Shown piece after piece: positions 36,201-46,900 of a stretch of 64,000 bases of DNA. Source of the DNA: Amphiura filiformis (lineage: Eukaryota; Echinodermata; Ophiuroidea; Amphilepidida; Amphiuridae); NCBI RefSeq assembly GCF_039555335.1, contig NC_092646.1:27953780-28017779 (forward strand), written 5' to 3'. The notes beneath the pieces are model-generated. The model was given only the letters and a program-made list of their open reading frames with translations. It did not search any database and had not been told where the DNA came from. The position numbers and the translations under genes were made by a program. How positions within the stretch are numbered: the stretch's first letter is position 1; each line of letters starts with the position of its first letter.

Positions 36201-37281
36201 ATTGGCAATATTATATTGGCCCAGTACAGTATTGAATAAATTGGACCTCTACTGGGCCAATTTCAACCCATTTTGGCCCAGTGCTGGCAATATCTATTGG
36301 GCCAGTCGAATGCCCGTGTAGTATCGATCGCGTGTCGGACCAATACAGGCTACCATTCTTGGTCCTTTATAGCAGCTTTTATAGAGCCAGTATCGGGCCG
36401 ATTGTATAATGTTTGTTGGGCAGTGGTGCAAGGCGAGGGAACAACCGCTGCGCCAACTCGCTCTCCCTGGTCCCGTAAGTGTGTCTCACACGCACACGGA
36501 GCGACCGCTTAAAGAAACAAACAATCACACTTTAAACATTCGCAATTCAGCTTCTAAACTTCGAGTCAGGATCGGCTTATGCTTTTTAGGCCCGGGCGGT
36601 GGTAGGCCTAAACCTAGGCCACACGCCCGGGAGGTAGGTCATTACGGCCTGAAGAAATTATGTCGCATGGGCTAACCCGAAACATCATGGCCTTCTCTTT
36701 CCTATCCTCACCAGATATTTCAGAGGAAAAGTAAAGAGTTGCTATATCAGAATGCCTCAAAACAAATGATACTCTCTTGCAAAAGCCGAGCAGCTAGCAC
36801 AGCTTTGATTTTGTCAATGCCTAATATTGTGTTTTCCCGTTGTTGGCCAATTATTTTGCAACTAGACCTATCATAGTAGGCCTACCAGTCTATTGTCCGT
36901 CTCATGGTCGGCATCTTGCAACAGTCATTGTAGCTTTATATTATAATATCCGCTTTTAATATGTACTTGTAATGTTAGGTCTAAAAGCCACAGAAAAGTT
37001 CATTGCCGTAAACACGTTCACGCGCTGGTTTAGGACCAAGTCTGGCCTATGCAGTGTTGCCATGCAGCGGAAAGGATACCACTTTGACGTCATAGGGGTT
37101 GCCACGTGTCTCTGAACATATGAATTGGGCGGAACGACGCAATATTGGGCGCGTTGTCTTTATTTGCTGATTTGGGGGTAAAATGAAGGAAAATTGCATT
37201 TTCATTTTAGAAATGGATTCTATATGTTATTAGCTTTATTTTGATACCAAATCATATTTTCTTTCAATGGTCCCTTTAAGT
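33290..37281. mobile_element. ~4 kb inverted-repeat element upstream of AOPEP exon 1
   Basis: ttaaagggaccattgaaaga then aaatatgatttggtatcaaa and ataaagc at 33290-33340 are mirrored at 37232-37281. Both sides have a tgacgtcat-type word about 200 bp inward (33487, 37087). The interior holds a second element (35398-36427) and short open frames only; 34136-34242 reads DSDDDEAREYRRDLQQHLNC then TCCAGASTSRA and stop. Termini are clear; that it is a single transposon is inference. Confidence 0.6.
35398..36427. mobile_element. ~1 kb element full of TTGGCCCAGT words
   Basis: Ends cacccagtaaacattataat and its mirror (ttgtataatgtttgttgggc at about 36394). Inside, ttggcccagt or its complement actgggccaa recurs in both orientations (35413, 35563, 35672, 36211, 36257, 36283, 36297), as do ccggcc-type words. 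No ORF with recognisable content. Confidence 0.65.
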
Positions 37282-37868
37282 TTTGATGTTCTTTATTATT
37301 TAAAAACTCTTTGTATGTCTTCAGTTAGATTTTTTTTCAATTTTCACAGATTTATTCAACATTTTACATCAATAATATTTTGCATTATCTAATTATGAGT
37401 GATAATTTATTTGATTTTAGTCGACTGAGTCGCCCAACAATTTAAACGTTTGTTTTTTGATCAATTACAAAAATAAAATTTTGCCATTGATTGAATTGTG
37501 TCTGTCAATCATTACATTACAATTTTTACTACCGTACTTGGGCTCTTTGATTTTTTCAAATAATTTCTTTATAATGATAGATTGAATCCACTGGCCCTCT
37601 GTAATTGCACAGAAATGATCCCGACGCCTTTATGGGGATGTTCTGTGGTTGAATTGGGGGAAAATAAATAAAATAAAAATCGAATAAAAAATTCTTTAAA
37701 TACGATTTTTAATTTTTTTTCTAAATTAAAAAAAATATATCAGCAACCTAAACACTGGAAGTGCAACTTGTGACATTCAGTAATTTGAGACCTCTTTTGA
37801 GGTTAGTATGAATTCATTCAATGTTCTATCAATTTTACAGAGCATAATTTTATATACATAATTTCCAT

Positions 37869-37899
37869 NNNNNNNNNNNNNNNNNNNNNNNNNNNNNNN
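37869..37899. other. Assembly gap (31 N)
   Basis: A run of unknown bases; true size is not known. Confidence 0.99.
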
Positions 37900-39543
37900 A
37901 AAAAATTTTGCCAGGGGGATGGTTCATACAATCATCCCCCAATGTTGACAACTGAATGTGGGTTTTTGACCAAATTAACCTAATATTTGGCCATTTCAGC
38001 CCAAAAGTGCCATTGTTTGCGCGCATTTGTAACATAAACTTATTCTGTCGCCAAAAGGTGATGGCTTCCCTATACTTCAAGAAATTTTTTCCAACCTCAT
38101 CCCCCAATGTCGAAAAGAAATCTACGCCACTGATAATTTTAATTTGCAACAAGTTTGATAAATCTCATCAACTTTCATTTTAAAATTCTTATAAAACAAT
38201 CAGAATTTAGGGAGTTCAATTTTCCAATGCAGGTTACAATGTAGGGTAGGCTAAGTAAATACACACCTACATGCCAGAAATTAACTCGAAAAAGGTCTTA
38301 TGCATTGTGATGTGGAAGTCTGTACTGTACATTGTATGAGATACCACTCTTTTGATGTTTGAGGTTATGTGTAGTGATTTTAATTTATACTGCATAATAT
38401 TTTTACATGTTTGAATTTGCATCTTTCTGAATCTCATCAACGTTCATGTTATTCACAAAAAATTGAATTTAGGAGTTCATTAAATTAGAATTGTCCTGGT
38501 CCCAACTAAATTATTTTTTCCCAAGCTGAGTCCTGGTGGAAAAAAAATCTTATTTTCACCCTTGCTCAAAACATTTGCGATTGTTATTAATTTTTGTGGT
38601 CCTATAGTTCTTTTTATTTGTTTTTGATGAGAAATTGTTTTACTCCTGTATATTGCCTTTCTATAATATACTAGATTCTCCTTCATTCTGTAATGCCCCA
38701 TCATTTTTTTCAATGCCATATCCTGTGAAAAAGCTTAAAACAGGCATCCCTGCTGTTTGTCACGATTACTAATTCTCATTCATAACCTCCAGAACAATTC
38801 TAGATTCTAGAAACACAATTGGGCTACTTGGCAATCGCTTGCCGCTACTCAAAAAAGCATGCCGCTACTTGTCTAAAATTGGGCTACTTTTGCCAGTCTC
38901 AGGCCGCGGCAGTAATTTGATGTATTTTCCTTTCAATTTAGCCGATTTATAAAGGTTTCGAGTCTTTGAAGCTCCAAATTGAAGTTACAATGGCTTTTGT
39001 GACCATTTATTGATCGGTCAGTAACTTCCCAGTAAGTACCGGAAGTTTGAATGTCAAGTGCTTTTCCGCCCAATTGGGTGTTTTATGCTCTAAATTGGGT
39101 AAATCCGCTTAAATATCCATTATTAGGCGCTTTTTTGAAGCTTGAAAATTGGGCTACTTGAGAATCCTTTACCGCGGCCTGGCGAGTCAATGCGCCACGC
39201 CTTGACACTGAAAAGTTTTGGCAACACTGGAAATACCACCAGTGTTGCTGGATCAAGTCATCACTCATGATTAGGAAACCAGACAAGAAGGTTTCAAAAT
39301 GTCGAGTCTCCATAAAATGTGAGTACTTTGTACATGGATGTTTATAGAACTTAGCTACAAATTGAACATTGATCTATCCACATTAGCCTCTTCCAGAATA
39401 ACCTCATGAATATATGCGATGCGTGCGATCCAATTATATTTTATTATTTGCAAAAACGCGAACGCAAATCGAGGTCATCTCACATTTGACCGCAAAATGA
39501 GTAATTGTTCCTAAATTGTAAATATTAGTAACCTACACGCGCC

Positions 39544-39675
39544 ATGTTGCTCGTCAAACAAACTGAGCTCGCGTTGGCCACCGTATTGGGATTGTGTGCT
39601 ACCGTATTTGGACAGATTGTGATTCACACTTCTGTTATTGGTCATCCTATTTTAGCCTATTCGATTTTGGGAAAG
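39544..39675 (+). CDS. Possible first exon of a small membrane or secreted protein
   Basis: ATG in fair context, then MLLVKQTELALATVLGLCAT, VFGQIVIHTSVIGHPILAYS and ILGK, followed by GTAAAA, a weak donor. The stretch from about residue 9 to 42 is hydrophobic, like a signal anchor. No matching second exon was found before BTBD19 begins. Codon use and composition look protein-like, but this could be a chance ORF. A small ORF with a donor (ATGTCGAGTC at 39299, gtgagt at 39319) lies just upstream on the same strand. Confidence 0.25.
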
Positions 39676-40608
39676 GTAAAATGTAAAAAATGTTTATTTT
39701 TACAAACTTTTAAGGAAAACTTTGTTTGTTTTTTCTTTGAAATTTTTTTTTTTTTTGTTATGCAAAAGTGAAGTGATGGAAATTGATGGTTATGAATAAG
39801 GTTTTATAACTTTGTATCAATAATACATGTACATCGACCGGGCATTGTGAAAATCTTAACATTTTGCTTTAGACCTCGGAATATCCCTCGGTTCCCAGGC
39901 AAAATGTTTAGTTTTTTCACAATGCCCTCCAAATAACCGATGCGCAGTTATTATTACTATCCATGGACAAAACGTATTTAAACATATTTTAATTTATTTA
40001 AACTAAGGTTTGAGACATTTTCTTGAAGTTTACAGATTTTACAGATTGAGTAACAACATCAATATTAAAATTAAATGCTTTTGTTTGACATGCAGTTTTT
40101 ATCCTAAAATTGAAAATTTGTTTTGTACGCTCATTTTGAATAGTGACGCAATTCTGCATAATTTATTCAAGATGGCAAATTTCTTAAAAACGTGATGCAT
40201 TTTTCTGAAAAAATTTCCTAATTTCTCAAATTCTTTGCCACTTTACTTTCACTTGCCACTCGAATCTGATCATCTTTTCATGTGACTGAAGTGATACTGA
40301 TTTTATGTACCATACATTTCTTGCGTTAAACTTTCCAGTTCTGAGTTCTTGTTTTTTGAGACAAAAACTCATGAGAAAAATAGTTGTTTTCACTTGTTTT
40401 CAAAATATTGCTTTTTTTTACTCCATAATTTCCCTCATTTATTGAAGCCCTCTCCTCCTTCCAATATATTTTTAAAACTATTTGGCAACTGTTTAGCCCC
40501 CGGGGTTTAGCCCTAAGGCCAAGTAAAAATATAAACATGTTTCTCGTCCAGGCTTTTGAAAAAAAGGAGGAGGGGCTTTTTAATAGTTAGTATTTAGCCC
40601 TGTATTTT

Positions 40609-41949
40609 GCGTAATTTTTCATATGTATACACGTATATGTACGGTATACAAAATTGACTGCAAAAATGGAGTGAGGCCTTTTTCATTTTATTGTTCTGGT
40701 AGGTAGGTAGGTAGGTAGGTAGGTAGGTAGGTAGGCCCCCTCTAATAATCACAGAACCTTCCAAAGGTGTTTCTTTAAGAAGGTACGGTATTTAAAGGTT
40801 CCTAGACATCTTTCAAAAAATTTTATAATTCAATTTCAAAAAAAGCAACCTCAAAAAAGGAAGTGGGAGGGGACAAGAAACATGTTTTATTTTTTACTCG
40901 GCCTAATGCAATAACTACACTTGATGCAAAAGTAAAATGTAGTTCTTAAAATAATAGCAAAGGTGGTCTATCACCGTTAAAGTTGAACTTCCTTGGATTG
41001 GAACTCAAATTCTGTCTGTTCATATATGGTCATTTTCACGGTAAAGGGTGTAACTTTGGATTTTTAACATTTTGATCCATAGTGTTCTAATAAAGCCACA
41101 GAATTCCATGATTTTTGGCCACATAAGTCATCTAGTTAGCAGCTACCTTGGGTAGCATAATCATCTTTGGGAGTTACTGCGTTCAGTTTTAGCAGGCTTA
41201 AATGTACTTAATATTGCCATTTTGAAAAACTATAAAAACAGTAACATTTTTGTAAAACCCTGTGTTTTCTTCAGCTAGTTCATGGATAATTTTTCTTATC
41301 CTGAAAGTATGGTCATATGTTCAGTAAACACTGCCACATTAGATTTAATTGTGAACAGCCCTGTATTTTTGAGATTTGTCGTTTTGGGGGCTTCATTTTC
41401 CGTTAAAAATTGTTTACAAACTTTGTGGGTATAGTTTTGGTTCATAATTCTTGGTTATTTCTTCACTTCTTCTTGATTCATAACAGTTGATATCTTAACT
41501 TGAAATGGGTAACAAAAATTAGCGTAATTTTTCATATGTATACACGTACATGTACGGTATATACAAAATTGACTGCAAAAATGGAGTGAGGCCTTTTTCA
41601 TTTTATTGTTCTGGTAGGTAGGTAGGTAGGTAGGTAGGTAGGTAGGTAGGTAGGTAGGCCCCCTCTAATAATCACAGAACCTTCCAAAGGTGTTTCTTTA
41701 AGAAGGTACGGTATTTAAAGGTTCCTAGACATCTTTCAAAAAATTTTATAATTCAATTTCAAAAAAAGCAACCTCAAAAAAGGAAGTGGGAGGGGACAAG
41801 AAACATGTTTTATTTTTTACTCGGCCTAATGCAAAACTACACTTGATGCAAAAGTAAAATGTAGTTCTTAAAATAATAGCAAAGGTGGTCTATCACCGTT
41901 AAAGTTGAACTTCCTTGGATTGGAACTCAAATTCTGTCTGTTCATATAT
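40609..41949. repeat. Duplicated ~420 bp block split by a transposon fragment
   Basis: Unit A (40609-41026) and unit B (41522-41949) are nearly identical (gcgtaatttttcatatgtat, an AGGT microsatellite, ttcctagacatctttcaaaa, attctgtctgttcatata). Between them is 41027-41521, the reversed right end of a GGAGGCTTC element. The AGGT array has about 9 units in A (40698-40735) and 11-12 in B (41612-41659). Confidence 0.9.
41027..41521 (-). mobile_element. GGAGGCTTC element, truncated copy 4
   Basis: Begins TGGTCATTTTCACGGTAAAG right after TA (41025-41026) and matches the right ~495 bp of copies 1-3 in reverse; the first motif copy reads gttttgggggcttc (41380), a degraded GTTTCGGAGGCTTC. Stops abruptly at unit B. 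Confidence 0.88.
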
Positions 41950-43840
41950 TAGGCAACCTTTGCTCTATTATCTCAGTTGACTCATTTACATCATCCACAT
42001 TTTAAACATCAACAGAATATAAATTATAATAACATGCATTGCAAAAAATGACAACGTCAATCTTCTGAAAAACGATAGCTATGACTCTATACTAGCTTCA
42101 AAGGCGTTATTATTCAATTTATTGTCACAATAATATTGTGTGCAAATTCAAAAGAGCTAATTACTCCTGAAGTCAATTTATCTTTTTTTTAAACAGCATA
42201 TTATTCAAAATAATGACAGGTGGATTGGAACCTTATGATTCATTTCGCTATGGACTAAATTTTAACTTTCGCATCAAGGTTTAGTTTTTCATCATGGTTA
42301 AAAAGTTGCCAAATACTTTTGAGTCAAGGTTTAATGTATTGGAAGGAGGGCAGGGCTTCAATAAATGAAATTTTGGGGTAAAAAAACAAGGTCAAAACAA
42401 CTTTTTGAAAACAAGTGAAAATGTCCATGTTGCTACATGTAGGCAGTTTTCGTCTCGAAAAATAATGTTAAATAATCAGAAAAGCAAGAAATGTACCTTC
42501 ATAAAATAAGCATCACTTCCGTCACATAAAAAGATGACCAGATGATTGAAAAGGTGCTACACGAATGCTTCGGAGCTGGTATCACCGCTTTTTGCATCAA
42601 GCTCTTTTAGTTTTACATCAAAAATACTAGCTATAAAAACATGAATTTTGGAACAAAATAAAGCTTTCCGATGGAATAAAAGGTAAATTTGTACAGTTGA
42701 AAACAAGTTTAACATGGTTGAGAAAGTTTGATTTGATAAATTAGCCATGTTAACCTAATATACTACTAGCTCGGATGGTAAAAGTCAGGATCGCCATATA
42801 TTTTTTAAGGATAAGCTTACAATATTTTACCCTTATTGCCAAGTTAAATTCAAGGATATATCGTTTTGATCACCTTGGTGATTACACCTGAAGCATGCTT
42901 TTACTTGGTAAGCTTACAATACATATAATTTCAAACTTTCAAGAAATTTTAAGCTTTTGAAAATTAAAAACTAAAACATGTAATTTGTAAAATGGTGGTG
43001 CTCAGCAGCCTGCCTGCGTTTGAAAAGTAAGAAATGCAGTGATCATAAAAGCTACTCTATTTCTTCAAAATCATCTTTTTCGCAACATTTTAGACCATAC
43101 TGAAACATCAAGTGCATTTCAGTTACAAACAAGTAAATTACATTTCAGTGTAGGCGCACGGAACCTTTCCATACCCGTAGCGGCATTCGCCATTCGCACG
43201 GACTGCGGCTAGCGTCGGCCGATTCGGTTCAGGATGGGCGCGTTAACCGCCAATTGAAATCGCCTCAAAATCAAAATTCCTGAAATACCCTGTAATTATA
43301 TCATTTTCAAATTAATATAATAAGCAATAGCTTTAATTTGCAATGCAATATGGGTCATCAAATGTTACATACCGCTCAATTCTTGAATTTAATTTTCGCT
43401 GATAACGGACGAATGCGAATAATTTTTCATGTTTGTTGACATTCTAAGGTCAAAGGTAAAAGGTCAACCAGGGCTTCAGCTAAATGCTGTTCTGGTAATC
43501 GTTATTACTCCTCACTTAGTAACAGTTTTACCTTTTATTATTTAGTCCAAATGAAATAAATTCACAAAATCAAGGACTGTGATCTTATTAACACTATTTT
43601 ATGCAATAATATTGTGTAATTATTTAATTTATACTTCAATGTTTTCAAAATTACACGTTTTTATAAGGTAATGAAATAGATCAAAGGGGGGAATATTCTC
43701 AAAAGTAATAGCAACGCTACTCGGCGATCCGCATGGATTATGAAGACGACAACACAGGAGCAGTCGACATTGAGTGCCAAAAATAAATCCAAGTAATTCA
43801 CAGATTTTTACTGTTCACAGGTTGATACACAGCTAAACGA
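41950..43840. other. Upstream region of BTBD19
   Basis: AT-rich to about 43140, then a short stretch unusually rich in CG. No ORF of interest. Confidence 0.5.
43148..43262 (+). promoter_or_regulatory. CG-rich island, possible BTBD19 promoter
   Basis: Within ~115 bp there are about 16 CG dinucleotides in otherwise CG-poor DNA (cgcacggaacc, cggcattcgccattcgcac, gcgtcggccgattcgg). It lies 0.6 kb upstream of the start exon. Function is inferred from position and composition only. Confidence 0.3.
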
Positions 43841-43841
43841 A

Positions 43842-43924
43842 ATGGCAAATGAAAAATTAATGAAAGGGGATGTTGTACCCTTTGCTAAAAACATGAAAAG
43901 ACTTGTAAATCAGCGAGAATTCAG
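43842..43924 (+). CDS. BTBD19: BTBD19 exon 1 (start exon)
   Basis: An 83-nt exon: ATG GCA AAT, encoding MANEKLMKGDVVPFAKNMKR then LVNQREF and the first two bases of a Ser codon; donor AG|GTAAGC. It aligns position by position with the start of human BTBD19 (AAPFSTALRSLVNN). The start context is gaaATGG. A possible UTR acceptor (gttcacag) lies 21 bp upstream. Separated from exon 2 by a 4.9 kb intron. Confidence 0.88.
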
Positions 43925-46900
43925 GTAAGCCTAAAAAAGTATTCACAAACATGACAAATTTGTTTACCACACAGACACATGCACAGCACAGTCATGACAG
44001 TCATTGTCTTGAATTGGAAAATCTTCCTTCTTTTAATCTTCCAGCTGAAAACAAAAAAACACTCAAAAGTAGGATCAGAACAATCAAAAGTAATAACAAA
44101 ACAAGCTGAACCACTCCAAAACAAACTCAAGAAATTTTTAGAAAGCTAAAGTATATTCCACTTTTTTATCTGAGACCACTATAAATACACTGCAAGATTC
44201 TCATCTGTGTGACGCCGATGTCACCAGAATGTCACTCCATCGGAAACTACACCTCGGTTTTCCATATCGCCGGTCCGAAATAGCCGGGTAGCCAGCCTCC
44301 TAGGTTTCTACAGAGTGACTTGGCGCGGTGACTTCTCGTGAGGAGAGTCACACCGGTGTGACTACGCCGACTGGGCCTGGGTGCTCAGTACCCGGCGCTT
44401 TTGGGTTGCCGGTTTTGCTTTTATTGCCATATTTTTATATTCTCTTGATTTATTCAAATAATATTCTTTATTTCTTGCTTTTTTTAGGGGGTTAGGGAGG
44501 GGAAATTGCAAACTGGACTTTAAAAATAAGGGAAATATTAGATGAATAAAATAAATTTGTTAGTAAAAGAAATAAACATGATCAGTAAACAAAGTATAAT
44601 TCAATAAACTAATATGGTGAATAAAATACATTTTTGTTAATTGGTGGTTATTTGAATAACTAAATAAATAAAAAGTTAAGAAATAAATAAACAGGAAGAA
44701 ACCAATAAGCGAAGAATAGAAGAAACACTTCAAAGAAAACAACTTGAGAAAAATTGCAAATAAAGAAGTTAAATGTAGGAATATTATAAGAAGCATGTAG
44801 GCCTATTGATGAATTAAAATATTAAATGTGTAAAATAAATAAATAATTATAACAATAATAATTCATAACAAGCATTAATATTTGCGTGATAAAAAATGAG
44901 ACAATTTCAAACAAACATTGCAACAGGCCTATATTGATGTGACAATCGATTTATAGGCATAATTTGATAACGTAAAAAAATCAACATGAAAAACAAATCA
45001 AACTAATATAGGCCTATAAAAACACCATTTTGAAAAACGGAAAAAGAAAATAGCACAAGCCAAAGTTTTGCATAAACTTACGGCAGTAAAAGTATAAATT
45101 TGCAGTAGACCTTTCAGGAAAGTGACAAGAAGTAAAACAAAATGCATGCTAGGCCTATAAATCAATTTTAAATATAACAGAAAAATTCTTGCTTCAAAAT
45201 AAGTAAAGTTTTGGCAAATCAAAATGTATAAATTGAAAATGCTAGGCCTATAATAGGCATACTTTTGTAACTTCGCTGAAAATTAATATCTCTTTTAAAA
45301 CATTTAAAAACACAATTCGTTTTAAATTTAAAAAAAAGTTTCAATAGGCCTATATAACATTATCATGCAAAATATTTAAAAAAAATAGGCCTAATTTGAT
45401 AGCAAAACATGTCATCTAACCACTGAAGTAAACAAAGCAATGATATAAGTTTTGTGGGAAAACAAGGAAACAAATAAACAAAATAAAAATGTTTGAAATG
45501 AAACAAACAAATAAACCAAGAACAAGAACTGCAAATAAAACACACACAGTTGATGAGATTATTAAACAGGCAGCACGAAAAGAATTAAAATATTATAAAA
45601 GAGAACAATAAATAAATGAAACAAAATGAATCGGAAGTCTCACAGTTGAAATATAAATGATAAAGAATGCAAAAGCATGATAAAACAAAACAAAAACAAA
45701 GACGGCAGTAGAACCAGGACCGCGACACTCCGGCACTTGTTGGAAGACATCTAGTACAGCAGACAGTACATGTACAATGTGATTTTCTCATTTATAATTA
45801 GGATTACGTCATTGCCAGAGCTTGTTTATTTGTTCATTAGAATGATTGACAGCGGTGGGGCGGACTTATACGCTTTGTACCGCTCACAAAACAAAGCTCT
45901 GGCAATGACGTAATCCTAATTATAAATGAGAGAATCACATTGTACATGTACTGTCTGCTCACTCTGCTGTATTAGATGTCTTCAACTGCGGTAGAGCACG
46001 GTATAGGCAGTTTGCAGAGAGTGTCGCTTCTCTACCTATTTTTCTCGGGTAGAACCACAGACCCACTGTACAGCATGCATCAATCAATTAATTATAAAAC
46101 CAACTCATTCCATTCATGAGCGTATACAAGCAGTTAACAAGCATGATACGCCAGATTTGTCATCATCAGCGCCAGTATTTGGTAGATATCGCTGCCCCCA
46201 GAGTGTTCGAACTCATAACAGGGTTCGGTCAACGACCTTTTGGCAGCATAGTCACCTTGAAGTTCGCCGCCTGGGCACCGAGCAGGCGACGCATGGGACA
46301 CTGGCTACGGAAGTCACTTTGATGTGACTACAAGATGTGGACCACTGTCGGAATCTAGTCGGTGGTGTCATCATGAGTTGCCGATGCGGCATCGAGCAGG
46401 TAACACATCAGAGGCTAGCAGATGTAGTCACTACGTGATGACACTGCTGCATAGTACCCTACTGCCTTGTTTCCGATGTAGTCACTCTCCTGTAGTGACT
46501 CTGTCGGCCACCATAGGGTAGGTTATTCTGGAGTGACGGCGGTAGTGACTTCAGAGTTCCAGTGCGATGTAGTCACTCTGTCGCCAGGAATTTTGCAGTG
46601 TACTTGTTGGTCTCAGCTTTTTATATGATTGATGATACACGGGAATGGGACAGGCAAATTATATTTACTACACCCAGCTTCACTTGCAATGCTTGTGCCC
46701 TCTTGCTTGAGTATTAAGACCTCTTCCTAATAAGACCTGACTTTATTGACTGCATTCAAGTGTATTCATCATGATTCGTCCAATTTTCAGCTTATTTTGG
46801 TCAATACCAGAGATAGGCATGTTCACAAAATTTTCAAGTAGGATATTTCACATGGAAATTATTTTGTTTAAAAAGGTGATTATTTAACTTAAAAAATGAG

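Larger units (their letters stand above)
37300..40600. other. Intergenic, mostly without recognised content
   Basis: Includes the gap, ttgggctactt words repeated at about 38819-39160, a foldback caacactgg-ccagtgttg near 39220-39245, and the candidate exon at 39544. No other coding block seen. Confidence 0.55.
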
